64,000 nucleotides of DNA from contig OZ037767.1 of the NCBI GenBank assembly GCA_964035545.1, positions 12,195,081 through 12,259,080 on the forward strand, in the 5' to 3' direction. Shown here one piece after another: positions 22,179-36,200 of this stretch. Both the position numbers and the translations under genes were made by a program. The notes beneath the pieces were generated by a model. It had not been told where the DNA came from. It ran no database searches and saw only the letters and a program-made list of their open reading frames with translations. Position 1 is the stretch's first letter. Every line of letters starts with the position of its first letter. This stretch comes from Bugula neritina (Eukaryota > Bryozoa > Gymnolaemata > Cheilostomatida > Bugulidae).

Positions 22179-23493
22179 GCGGTAACGGGGGGGGGGGGGG
22201 GGGGGGGGGCACAACGGGTCGACTTTTGCACTATTTGCTCTCATTCATCTGTTTTTCAAGTTACTAGTTCAATAATCTCTAATCTTAATGCTGCATCTGT
22301 TGTCTATTACAGGTATCAGTTTGTTGTTTCTATCTCTCTCACAACTTTCAGAATCATGAAATTTTCATGACGAAAAAATCGGCCCATTGTGCCCTGGTAC
22401 CGGGGTACAATGGGCCACTGGGTGGGACACAACAAATAAATTGAAACTTTGCGGATTTTGTTGCATCTGATCTTTATTTATTTAATATTACAAATAAATA
22501 AAAATATTCTCTAGGATCTACAGCAAAATTCATGTTTTAGCTGTACAATTTGTGCCACCATGGATAGCAGAGGAAGGCAAAATCAAATGCACACCACTCG
22601 GTTCTACTGCGCCATTATCCATACTGTTTATAACTAAAAATGTTTTTTTATTTTCACTTCAGAGGAACTTTTATCAGAAAAAAACTTTAGTAACATTTAC
22701 TACAAAATTCCGAGTGGAATTTTTTCTATGAACTGTAGCTAAGGTGCATGGCTTCGGTTTGTGGCTGGAGTACGGAAGGGAGAGGGGGGGGAGCAAATGA
22801 GCAAATCACAATTTATTTTAGTCAAATACATGTATATTCCCTCAATGATATAATGTATAATGAATATCATGACTATCTACTAGTAGCAACAGCAGAGTGT
22901 TTTGTATTATGTATAAAATGGCAAAGCTTTAACCTCACCAGATGTATATATTAGGGGAGCTTCACCTTGTAGTTTTGTAGTCTTACCATGATTTCTTTGA
23001 TATTTTACAAAAAGGTCAGAAATGGCTAATATTTATAGATTTTAGTAACATTTCAACCAACTTTTTGGGCAAACAAACTAATAACAGTGATCAGGGTGCA
23101 ATAATCAGGTGGCCCATTGTGCCCCGGGTGGCCAAATTGAAAATAAATGTGCCTCAAGGAAAATTTATTTTAGAGTTGCTGTTATACTAGTTAAGCAATG
23201 TAGACACAAGCAATGGCAACAATATCAGTAAAATCTAGGCTTGTTGCCTTTGAGTGTAAAAAGTTATAAAGCTTTAACGACATCTTAAAAAATTTACAAA
23301 AAGTAGGTAAAAACAGTTTTTTACTCGCCTTTTCAACACGTATGTTCTGCAAGTGTTGAAACTACAATGGCTAAATAATTATGTCCATACCTTTTTATGA
23401 AAAAATCACAACTCTTAGCCAATAAGTTCTCTCACAATTTGGCCGGCTTTTTGTACCCCTATGACCGTTGTGCCCCCCCCACCCCGTTACCCC
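22179..23493. mobile_element. TA-flanked inverted-repeat element, copy 2
   Basis: The ends match copy 1 (GGTAACGGGG with a G run at the left, CGTTACCCC at the right), flanked by TA at 22177-22178 and 23494-23495. The internal GGTACCGGGG palindrome and GGCCCATTGTGCCCC motif are retained. Identity to 5746-7069 is about 90% by eye, with small indels and different G/C-run lengths. A 67-68 codon ORF (6292-6495 in copy 1, 22748-22954 here) stays open in both; the one indel inside it keeps frame. Confidence 0.8.
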
Positions 23494-23497
23494 TATC

Positions 23498-23525
23498 CAC
23501 AGCTGACACCTGGGGTACTGTTCTG
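23498..23525 (+). repeat. 28-bp direct repeat, right copy
   Basis: Matches 22149-22176 except at one position. It starts two bases after the right-hand TA of the element. Confidence 0.85.
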
Positions 23526-24091
23526 GATACACAATTAACACATGGGACTGCTTCACAGAGTACCACTAACATTTGTAAATAGTTGGTTTTTAGCAATTCC
23601 TACCAAAAAATGAAGCTGACACAATTTCACAATATTTATTGTAACATTTAACTTAGTAGAACATGTAGTCTAAAGTATATTTACTTGTAAAGTAAGACAC
23701 TGAGTGTGAGGCTGAGTATGACATTTACTATACTTCACAGACAGCATGAATGCAGCTTGATGGTAACATATGCGTTACTATAAAAACTGATGGATCAAAA
23801 TACCAACTCAAGAAAAGCATTCAGTTTATTAAAATACATTATTTTATCAAAATACATGAATAATTGATTGACAGCAGTGATAATTCACTGAGAAAGGGAG
23901 AGCAAGGCATGAGCATAATAGGAGATTGTGAAATAAGCCACATAGATAAAATAATGTACAAATGCTAATTATATTAGACGAATGTGTGAACACAGTTGTA
24001 TAACATATATAAATTGTCTAAATAACACAAAATATGATGCAAGTTATCTACAGTTATTCTATACACATCTAGAAATGCTCCAACAAAGTCT

Positions 24092-24097
24092 TTTATT
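24092..24097 (-). terminator. Candidate poly(A) signal for CEP170
   Basis: AATAAA on the minus strand about 113 bases beyond the CEP170 stop codon. It is the first such hexamer I noticed downstream. Confidence 0.45.
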
Positions 24098-24209
24098 CAC
24101 AGTACCAACACTATGATATTAAAAAATAAATTTACATATTCATAAAAATAGCAATGAAATAAATAATACATGTTGCTTCTCATTCAAACTGAGAAGTTGA
24201 GAAACTAAG

Positions 24210-27200
24210 CTAATAATATACGGAGCGTTGTTTATAGGCTACGCTAGCTGTTTTAGAAGTAGCAGCAGTTCTTAATTTATTAGCAGTAGATTTACTGATA
24301 CTATTAGATTTTGATGAAGAACTACTTTTCTTACTATCGTCAGATTCTATGGGTTTAAATCCAGCGATTTCATGGCGTATTCGTTTTATTTCTGCCAAGT
24401 AATGTTCATGCTCATCATTACTCACAGTAGAGAGCTCTGACTGGGGAACCGTTGTGAACAGAGCTTTGTCCATCACTGAAACACACAGTGCATACTAAAT
24501 TATCACACATATCACAGCTGTATAGATACTCTACATTGTTGTGCGAGTTCAACAAATAAAGGTAAAAAACTAAAGCTTTAAACCTCAATCAACATATAAT
24601 TATGTTATTGTAGTACATAATAGAATTGTTCATCAAAAGTTATAGCTGTCGGTGGTAAGTAGTGAAGTCATCTATTTATTTATCTCAGAGAATGGGGCAC
24701 TGACTTCAGCCCATGTTATCATTTTAGGGTATATTAGTTGGACAGATCACTAGCACAAGAGAAATGAGGTTGTCAGAGATTGTATAATGTCAAGCCTAAG
24801 CTAGTGAGTTTAATTAAAGGGAACATGATTTGGTGGAAAACAAAAGTTAAAGTTGTTGTTGAAATTGATTGTGGGATATGCCAGAGAGATGTATCAACAC
24901 TATTGCCTTCTGCGCAGCCTGCTGAAAAATGGAGAATATAAAAAGAAGTTTAAGAGAGGTGCAGCAATTAGTCACCTCTTCTCCAAGGGCAATAAGAAAA
25001 CTACAGGCCACCACGAGATGAAGATTTTCCTGGAGAAACCTGACCAGGAGTTTTAGTATTGAAAAACTTGGTAGGATCATTTTAAATGGATTGGAGCAGG
25101 GGGAAGCCATGTCATCGCTACAGAGGTGGGCATAAATACCAAGTAATCGGAAAAGCAACCCTAATCATAGTTAAAGTTTGTGAAAAAAGTTATTACTAAA
25201 AATAAAAAAGCTAACATAACATGGCTCAACTTCTACACCCATTTTTAAATGTAAAGGCAAAACATATGTTAATCAAAATTAAAATTAAATATTGGAAATT
25301 CAAATATCCAATACGTTATGTTCAAAATTATAGATATATAACCCTTTATTTCAAGGCTATCTATGAACTCTATAGTTTTGATTTATCATTTTGACTCTGG
25401 AGCGGTTGCTGTGAGTGCTAGGCAAAAACAGTTGTACTTATAACAAAGATAAGCCACCCAATGAGAAGGCAAATCTAACTTAGGTGCCCTAGTCTCAATC
25501 ATACAGTTGGCATAATCTGTTACATCATGGTTCGGAGAACGTGTGCGACTCCAAAATATATCTAATTATGTAAAATCAATTTCTCTGGGTTCAGCTATGT
25601 ATGCACATTATGTGAAATACAACATTGCAAACTTATAATGACACAGCCATATAAAGCCTTCTTATGTAGTCAATACCAACCTTTGCAGTTCTTTTCAACT
25701 TGTTTCAAAGTTTTAAGTATATTAGCTAAAGTAGAGTTGGCAGGCATATCATCACACCGCAGGTCTTCGGTTGGGGAGGGAGAATTACTAGCATCTGTGC
25801 ATTTCTCACTAAATGATACAAAGTAATTTCATTTGCTACATAACACAGTAACCTATGTAGGTCTTTTAGTACTTCATATATACAATGCTTGCGTGTAAAA
25901 TTAAATTAGTTAAAAATGAGTTTTCAGCATGTTACTACATCAACGTATTACAAAAAGCATAATAAAGTAACAACAGAGAATTTCACTATACACCTCGCAT
26001 AACAGTTGTCTTATATATTTAAACATGTTGATGCAAAAAATAAGTTTACTGAGAAATAAGAATGCAAGGGATATTATTTAACCTTAAGCTTTATTTATTT
26101 ACTGCAGAAAGTGAGTGGGTGTGTGTGGGACAGATGGCCTGAATGAAAGTGAGTAAGTGAGTGACTGAGTGAGTAAGGGTGAGTGAGAGAGAGTAAATAA
26201 GTAAGTGAGTGAGTGAGTTGGTAGTGCATACTAGTGGTGTGAAGTTGCATGCAGTATAACTAGAAGGAATTGTTAGAGTCTCAACATACCGAAGTCTGCT
26301 GACGGCGCTGCCTGTGTACATCTGTAACTTGGCAGAGAGTCTTTGTATTGATGTGAGAACCAGGTTATTGTAAGACTACAAGCAAACGGCCAGATGCACT
26401 GCTATAATCTAGTTTAAGAGTTATCATACATAACGTGACATGAATTTTAAAAAATTCTGTTAAAACTGAAACAACTTTATGAACAAGATTTACTTAAATA
26501 GCAATATCCTGGATTCACTATTCGGTAGTTAGTTGCAGGTTGGCAGTAATTTTTAATAGCTTGTGCTCCAAAGAAACTTTTACATAAGTATGGTATTCAT
26601 AAAGAAAATCAATGAAGGAGGCATGGCTATTGTAACATTTCTGTCACTGCTGTTGAGTAAATTTGGTTATGACTGACATATTGTGTGTTTCAAATAGACA
26701 GCAAGCTGAACTCAATGTGAACATGATACACACTCACATGGTCAACCGTGCTGGGGGAGCCATTTTCCAGATTCTGGGATGAAGAGAGCTTTTTCCTGAC
26801 TGGACTGAGAGCCGGCGACGCTGCCATGTCTGACGGAGTGACTGAGGCAGCAGAGCGATAACTACTGAATGCTGATCTCTGCTGCTGACAAGCAAACATG
26901 CTGTCAATCAGCTCCTACAAGTAAGCATGCTGACTACATGTTCCCTCACAGCAAGTCAACACTGTCTCACAAAAGTTGGTTCACAAGGATTATGTTGAAT
27001 GTAGGTTATTATAAACTTGTACTGAAAGATGAACTCTCATCCCCAGATGACTTGAGAACGGCAGTTTAACAGAAAGGTTGAGGGATGAAAGACCCCCTCC
27101 ATACACTAAGTTAGCTGTGAACTAAGGCTTTACCTCTGTCTCAGGAGATGGCTCCACACCTTCCTTAGTGCCGTTCAGCTGCTCAGCATCTGCTTTACTC

Positions 27201-30200
27201 AGAATATCCAAACCTTTAGCCAAGTTGTGAGACAACTGAGCGATTTCCAGTTCATGGGAGTTGTCCTCTAAATCTTTTCCCTGCGTAACATTACCATGTA
27301 ACTTACACATAGATAACTTACACATAGCTAACTTACACACAGATAACTAACTTAAACACAGCTAATTTACACACATAACTTACACTCAGCTAACTTACAC
27401 ACATATAACTTACACACAGCTAACTTACACACAGCTAACTTACACACATATAACTTACACACAGATAACTTACACACAGCTAACTTACACATAGATAACT
27501 TACACATAAATAACTCACACTAGTAAAACCAAGTATTGTATTTTGAGGAAGAAATAAATCAAAACATCATGCAGAAAGCTGGCAAATCATGAATGCAGGG
27601 AAGCAGAATAAACAGATACAGCCAATGAAATGAATACAACACATACCCAACAACCAATGGGATGCAGTGAATTACTACCTTTTCAAGATCTAGCTTCAAG
27701 GAATTAGATTCCATGTGTTGAAGCACATCGGCTGAATGCCTAGTTTCTAAAGTTTGATTGTGTGACAAGGTAGGGGCTTGGGATACAATACCAACATCCA
27801 CCCCACCACATGAATTAGCCCGAGATCTATAGGATGATGACGAAGTGGGCTCATCAGCTGTACTTGGAGTACCACCCCTTGAATCTGACTTCCTAGCTTT
27901 TGCCTGCAATTATGTGGAGCAACCTGTGTTAAAATATTAATCTTTGGGAATCCTGATCTGGGCGTAACTGACTGTAATATCCTCATGCAGAGAACACCCA
28001 TGCAAACAATGGACACAAATCGTTTTATATAATACATTGATTCAGCCTATATATAACTGAGCTTGAGCTAAAACTATTTCGAGAATCTGGGTATGATTGC
28101 ATAATACAACTTGAGTAATGAACGGAGACATTAAGTGATTAAGAGGTAGTAGCAAGCTATTACACTACATCCGGTCTACACAAGGGTTCATGCTGACAAT
28201 CATACACCACAGAACATGCACCAGCAGTGCCAGCCGGCAGCACTCTTGGCAGTAAGCAGCAGCGCATGTCTAGTAACCTTTAATTTGGTCAAGTTCACAT
28301 CAAATGCTGGCTGTGATTGGCTTTTTGATTTAGGTTGAGAGTGACGAGCTGAGCATTGTGGGTAACTGCTAACTGCTTTGCGTTTACCACTGACACCATT
28401 CAATGCACATTTACTCTTCTAAAATTAATTCATTACATAATGTAGAGATGGCAGTCAGATAAAGTAGAATATCAGAATACAGGGTGCCTTTCTTATCCTT
28501 CATCAGTGAAACATAAATCTATGAAAATGTCAGATTGGCTTCTAAAAACTGGCAATAACCTGATGCCAAACACTTCCCATGTTTGAAAATGTAAATTTAG
28601 CCCAAATCTTTACCAAACAGTAAAGAAGGGTGCATGTTTAGTTACCTCCTGCACTGCTTTTCGGGGGTCATAAGATCTCCTTCTATCCCAAGCTGCTTTT
28701 TCTCTCTCTTTGCCAGCTTCTCTTTCTCGCTCAGCTTTTGAAATCATAGAATTGGTACTTGGTCTAGACGGCTTTTTACTCTCTGTAGTAGACTTTGTGC
28801 CAGATGATTGGCCGAGGGTTGTGGACTTCCCATTAGAGGTTTTACTGGTGGAACTCATCACCCTCATGCTGTACCGCCCACCATCTGACCTACATACACA
28901 CACCATATTGTACCGCCCACCATATGACCTACATACACACCATATTGTACCGCCCACCATCTGACCTGCATACACAAACCATATTGTACCGCCCACCACC
29001 TGACCTACATAAACACACCAAATTGTACCGCTCACCATCTGACCTACATACACACACAATATTGTACCGCCCATCATCTGACCTACTTACATACACCATA
29101 TTGCATTTTATATTGATCAACACAAACTTTGCATTAAAGTTAGATATACAAAAATAATTGTAAATATCAAGTAGAATATGACTTCACTAGTAAAAACTGT
29201 ATAATCAACAGGAGACCTTCACATAAGCTGATGTGTGTTGATTATCTCCATATATATGTATGCATATGTATGCTAACTCACTTACTAGCTTACTTACACA
29301 ATACTCTATAGTCTATACAGAGAAGATGTGAGCTAAAATAGTCGAGTTTAGAGTTATTCTCTCAATAATTAAAAGTTATCCGCTTTGCCTAAATTGTTAT
29401 ACCCAGTATACAGCAATTTAAATTTCTATGATAAATTTAGTCCACACTCTAAAGGTGTACATAGACATGAAGGTTGTTCTATTATTAATAAACCACAACT
29501 GTTGTTATTTCAGTATACAAGAGGGCCTTCCCTAATACCAGGTAAAATGATACTCTAAATAGTGTTTTCACAAACAAAAGCATGATAAGCAAAGGTGCAG
29601 GTTTAAGTTACTTAGACATCTGAAACATCAAAAGTTGTCCTAAATACTGGTCCAAGACTTTAGATAATTACAATTTTTTTATTTTCAATCCAACTTTTAG
29701 TAATAACCACTAAGAAAAATCAAAAAAGATTTTTATCAAAAGCATTACAGTTACCCTTCTTTATGAGCCCGCATAGACACATTCACACACACATATAGGA
29801 CACATGCTGATATCAGTACAGGCTAGCAAACTATAATAACAAACTAGAACCAGCAGCTTCGATTTAAAGAAGGCAATAAAATCAATTTTTCAAAATATTC
29901 TGGCAGACATACGCTATTCTCATTCATTCTAATGATGGCATAACATTTTACCAATTATTAGTATTAAATAATAATTCAACTGAGAATGTGAAGATGCTTG
30001 GAGTACATTTGTAGTCAATATAGCAACACAGTCTATTATCTATATCACATATGTTACAAACACAGCCATTGCATCATGCAGTTAGAGTTGTCCTATCAAT
30101 CTCCCACACAAGTGACGGAGAGTTGAATATTACAAGAAACAGAATATTTAATATGAAACACTTAACTGCAGACCAATTTAGTGTGCATAGTTTGCACAAA

Positions 30201-33200
30201 ATTAAAACTCAAAAGAAAAAGCAGATGAAACTAAAGCTGTGAAAAATAAAGATGTGGAGATTGAAAGTCCAGCTAACAACTGGGCATGTAGTAAGTCCGT
30301 AGGCCGATATGTATGTACACTGCTGCTACTGAGTGCATGCAGGTAAGAAACTGCTGCTACACCTTGAACTACTGCTAACTCTACTCTAATTTATTCAAAC
30401 TCCAATAATTGCAGGTCATATTCATGGAACTTGTTTACAAGAAATACTGGGAGTATTAGACACTTGTTGAGATATTAATGCATGCATCAGCAAACCAGCC
30501 AGCCAGCATGCCCTGTATTATACACCATGTGTGTAGTATAGTGCATCATGTATGTAGTATATTACACCATGTGTGTAGTATATTATACCATGTATGTAGT
30601 ATTATACACCATGTGTGTAGTATATTACACCATGTATGTAGTATATTACACCATGTGTGTAGTATATTACACCATGTATGTAGTATATTACACCATGTGT
30701 GTAGTATATTACACCATGTGTGTAGTATATTACACCATGTGTGTAGTATATTACACCATGTATGTAGTATATTACACCATGTGTGTAGTATATTACACCA
30801 TGTATGTAGTATATTACACTACGTGTGTAGTATATTACACCACGTGTGTAGTATATTACATCATGTATGTAGTATATTACATCATGTATGTAGTATATTA
30901 CACCATGTGTGTAGTATATTACACCATGTGTGTAGTATATTACACCATGTGTATAGTATATTACATCATGTGTGTAGTATATTACACCATGTGTATAGTA
31001 TATTACATCATGTGTGTAGTATATTACACCATGTGTGTAGTATATTACACCATGTATGTAGAATATTACACCATGTATGTAGTATATTACACCATGTGTG
31101 TAGAATATTACAGAATAGTACACCATGTAGTATGTAGTATAAGGAATAAATTCGCACCCACATCTACCACTCTACTCACTGGGTAAAAGGAAAGTAGAGT
31201 AACAAATAGGAATTGGTTAACATATTTCAGTGTCTAACAGATGAGTTATGGGTAGCACCAACAAACTAGCAGAAAATGGCCGACTTACGAGAGTTCAGAA
31301 CAAGAAGCTTGTTTAGTGAGCCTGTAAGATAAGTAACTTGTGTGTACCAGACACGGTATGTCACATAGCTGTGAGCACCAATATAACATGTAGCATGGGC
31401 TGCTGTATACACTTGATACACTAAGTGGTCTCCAATATATTAAATGGGTTTTTGAAACAAATCTGTGAGATTTATAGCAGTTCAACTGTAAAAGAATATG
31501 CACAAAGCTAGCCTACAAGCTACAATAGTGCTGTGGAGCATTTGGTGAGAGCATCAGACTAAAATCAGCAGCAAGAATAAACTACAGCATGTACTACCAA
31601 CTTGAGGTATTAAAACAGAAATATATGAGTACAAGTCTACCATGTATAGACTGTGTTCTGATATAACTCTAACCTTCGGATAGGTGCGCCTTTGGAGTCG
31701 CCCGACAGTGCTCCATTCTCTCGACTTTTCTGCACTATCTTAGCACCCAAACTGACTTCACTCGGATCAAGTGAACGAGCACTGCGCCCTGTGGTTCTGT
31801 AAGTGAGTGACATACATATTACACACATATATACATACATATTACACACATATATACATACATATTACACACATATATACATACATACGTACATGTGTTG
31901 ATATAAGTGTATAAGTGTAAGTGTTACAAATTACATTCAATTGCTTGAAAAATGTAATTAATTACAACCAATTACAATAACAAATTACTATTACCCCAAC
32001 CCTGGTAGTAACACACGTGTAGTAGTAACATACGTGTAGTAGTAACACACGTGTAGTAGTAACACACGTGCAGTAGTAACATACGTGTAGTAGTAACACA
32101 CGTGTACTAGTAACATACGTGTAGTAGTAACATACGTGTAGTAGTAACATACGTGTAGTAGTAACATACGTGTAGTAGTACCATACGTGTAGTAGTAACA
32201 TACGTGTAGTAGTAACATACATGTAGTAGTAACATACGTGTAGTAGTAACATACGTGTAGTAGTAACATACGTGTAGTAGTAACATACGTGTAGTAGTAA
32301 CATACGTGTAGTAGTAACATACGTGTAGTAGTAACATACGTGTAGTAGTAACATACGTGTAGTAGTACCATACGTGTAGTAGTAACATAGTGTAGTAGTA
32401 ACATACGTGTAGTAGTAACATATGTGTAGTAGTAACACACGTGTAGTAGTAACACACGTGTAGTAGTAAGCCTAGAGCCACACGGTGCGTATTTTTGCAT
32501 GCGAAAATTGAAATCACAAGTAGCAAAGGTGTCCACTGTAGCGTCAGTGATGCGTGATAAATAAAGCTTTCATTTTTAAATCGCACTCGCTTTCAATAAA
32601 ACGCAATTTACTAGAATGTAGCACTAAAATAAAGAAATTGGGCTCGCTGAATAACTACCAGCCAATTAGGTGACGACGACAGAGACGATTCGCACTTGCG
32701 TTGAAAATGCAGAGCGACAAGTGCGAATGTTTTCTCAACGTGCACAGTGGACACCTTTGCTACCTGTGATTTCAATTTTCGCATGCGAAAATACGCACCG
32801 TGTGGCTCTAGGCTAACACACGTGTAGTAGTAACACACGTGTAGTAGTAACACACGTGTAGTAGTAACACACGTGTAGTAGTAACATACGTGTAGTAGTA
32901 ACACACGTGTAGTAGTAACATACATGTAGTAGTAACATACATGTAGTAGTAACATACGTGTAGTAGTACCATACGTGTAGTAGTAACATATGTGTAGTAG
33001 TAACATACGTGTAGTAGTAACATACGTGTAGTAGTAACATACGTGTAGTAGTACCATACGTGTAGTAGTAACATACGTGTAGTAGTAACATACGTGTAGT
33101 AGTAACATACGTGTAGTAGTAACATACGTGTAGTAGTAACATACGTGTAGTAGTAACATACGTGTAGTAGTACCATACGTGTAGTAGTAACACGTGTAGT

Positions 33201-36200
33201 AGTAACATACGTGTAGTAGTAACATACGTGTAGTAGTAACATATGTGTAGTAGTACCATACGTGTAGTAGTAACACGTGTAGTAGTAACATACGTGTAGT
33301 AGTAACATACGTGTAGTAGTAACACACGTGTAGTACAGATAAAACCCATTAACTTCTAACAAAAACTCAGCCTTCACCTTGCGGTAGAATTTTCATTTTC
33401 CAAAGACTCAGTTCTAGCCCGCCTCAACTCAAATGTTCTGTTGGGTCGACTGGAGGAGAGGGGACCCACCCGACCATTACTCGAGGATAGGTTTTTTAGA
33501 TTATTTACACTCTCCAGACTCCCACCATTATCCGAGTCTTTCATTGATTGACTTCTTTTAGCACCATTGAGTGGCCTGCTATAATACAGTGCATATTCAA
33601 TGAAAGTTAAATCAGAGAAAATACAACTCCGATTAATTGAAATTCTGATGCAAAAAACTCCTATTTTATTCATATTTTTCAGCCCATTTTGTGACAAAAC
33701 AGTTTAAGCAAACATTAGAAGCACTATGCCAGCTAATACAGTCAGGGTCAAGGTCACATACAAATGGTGTGGAGATGTACTGCAACACCAACACCACAGA
33801 GTAGGTTGCAGAAAAAAAGCAGTGTCAGTATTGATTGGTTGGTTTACTAACTAGTATGTATGCTGAGAACTTGTTTCTGCTTGTTGGAGCAAATAAAAAA
33901 ATACAACGTGGTTGAGATGGGGAGAAGGGGTGATTGCGTGCACTGGGGAGAAGGGGGGGAGGAAGGGGGGGAAGGGGGAGGGGAGCGGTAAGAGCTGGTT
34001 ACTGTAGAGCTAGGTAGCAGAGTAAGCAGTCACCTGGCAGTCTTAGAATCTGACTGAGACCTCCTGGCTGGCATAGTAGCCCTAGGTGTAGTTGGCTGGC
34101 TGGCTCTGGATGTGGCAGGCTCACCACCTACCTCATCAGCTTTATTAGAGGTACTGGTAGAGCTTAGTCTATCCACAGTAGACTTTCTGATGGAACCAGA
34201 ACTTGATTGTCGTAAGGATGGTTTAGATTTACCAGATGGAGGCTTGGGGCTCTCTGATTGGCTAGAGAATGAGTGTATAGCTTTCATGAACTCCTCTGTA
34301 CTCTGTAGGAGTACGTCTGTATTCACACTGTCCACCGACCGGCCACCCACTCTACTCAGCCTCTCTTTGCTGCTGGAAGACACGGCAGCGGAGATTTGTG
34401 GCAGCTGCTTAGACTGCTCTGGAGCACCTCCTGTCGACATCAGAATCTTGTCAAAGAAAGAGGTTTTGTTGACGATGATGGGGTCATTGTCCTTGTGGTA
34501 TGTGCGGGCTGTTAGTAACTCTTCCACCAACTTAGGCCGTTCCTTCTCTATGACAGGAGCGTCACCTGAGCACATTGTACACAAAGGGGAGATAATTTTC
34601 AATGTGTAGCTAACAGCAAAATAATGTTTATATTTTAGTTGACTATTTACTAGAAAGATGCCTGCATTGGAAAGTTTCTGCAAAAAAACACAGCTGTTCT
34701 ACGCGTCTTTAAACAACCAGTGATGCTTTAAATATAAGTATACAAGGATACACTGCCAGTGAAAGTATTTATTCTCACACTGGCAGTATATACTCTTACA
34801 CTGGCAGTATATACTCTCACACTGGCAGTATATACTCTTACACTGGCAGTATATACTCTTACACTGGCAGTATATACTCTTACACTGGCAGTATATACTC
34901 TTACACTGGCAGTGAAAGTATATACTGCCAGTGTGAGAGTATATACTGCCAGTGTAAGAGTATATACTGCCAGTGTAAGAGTATATACTGCCAGTGTAAG
35001 AGTATATACTGCCAGTGTGAGAGTATATACTGCCAGTGTAAGAGTATATACTGCCAGTGTGAGAGTATATACTGCCAGTGTAAGAGTATACACTGCCAGT
35101 GTAAGAGTATATACTGCCAGTGTGAGAGTATACACATAAGATGCTTACCTATGCCCAGTTCTTGCAGTATTTTCTCTTTAGAGAACTCTACTTCTTTCTT
35201 CCTGCGAGGCATGGTAGCGGCAGCAGGGAGGGACAGAGGTGACGTGGAATGTGAGTTGCTGTCCTTCACCTTGCTAGCACGTGGCGTCGCAGGCAACTTT
35301 CTACCATTAGAACCACCTTCTGCTCGTTGAACAGGCGAGCATGAATTCCTTCTAGAGAGTGTTGGAGAATTTATAGTTGGAGAGATTGGTGGCTTGGAGA
35401 TTACCACATCTAGAATTAACAATAATTCCTTTTAAACAAGCAGCATGTAGTGTACCAAACATTAATATAACATGATAATAAGATAAATTTCGTACTACTA
35501 GTCATCTATTACATAGTATAGCAGGGTGACACTAGTTAGTGAGAAAATGGATAACTGTGTACACACTAGAGTAGAAAGTCTACAAGACAATATGCTATGT
35601 GCAACTACATGCAATATAAAACTAGAAATGAGCGCTCCTATTACAGAGTCAGTATTTGTCCACTGGTCTAGTCGTATGTGTTTAGAGGGCCGAGTGAAGT
35701 TACTCAGCTTGTGTTGAATATTTGCACTGCATTTAGTGTCTGCTGTCAACTGCTGGTATTTACTAGTACCCATTAGCTGAGGACAATACTTTGCTTCTGT
35801 TCCAACACACTCAAACAAATAATGAAATTAGAAACAATTAGAACTCAGAAAAGTAGTAACATATATTATTACAAGGATGGTCACTCTCTAGCTAGAGTCA
35901 CAGAGACTACTAATTGAAAGCAGCAAACAAATTCTATTGGCTAGTGATGTGAACAGGCAGCAATGTCATAGGCTACCATGTTTTAGTCTGAGATACCAAC
36001 CATTGACATGTTCAGGTGACTTGGTCTGTGTGTGGTACTCTGCCTGTATATTAGGCTTTATTATTTCTTCCTGAGACTGCAAAGTTTCTTCCTTCTGAAA
36101 CAAAGAGTATAACATATGTAGAATGTATATGAAGGTATACTCAGTTATGTATAAAGAGTATAACATGTATATGGAGGTATACTCAGCTATGTATAAAGAG

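Larger units (their letters stand above)
20934..24209. other. Intergenic region between GSTZ1 and CEP170 3' ends
   Basis: The two genes converge here. Contents: the GSTZ1 poly(A) signal, a 34-bp satellite, the second copy of the 1.3-kb TA-flanked element inside a 28-bp direct repeat, and the CEP170 3' UTR. Nothing recognisable as a gene. Confidence 0.7.

Noticed and set aside
30525-31130. Possible CRISPR array
   Set aside because: Units are directly tandem with no unique spacers, and the window is a eukaryotic genome.
30478-31186. ORFs of 174-219 codons on both strands
   Set aside because: Translation of the 21-bp array (period divisible by three); the residues simply repeat.
31962-33377. 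Six overlapping minus-strand ORFs of Thr/Tyr/Leu/Val repeats
   Set aside because: 15-bp array plus MITE; no unique sequence, and they run across the demonstrated insertion.
34112-34609. 165-codon plus-strand ORF
   Set aside because: Antisense shadow of CEP170 exon 34034-34565, whose minus frame matches the family.
34728-35139. ORFs on both strands (YTLTLAV / VYTASVR repeats)
   Set aside because: Produced by the inverted 21-bp array; the true CEP170 exon stops at the 35149 donor.
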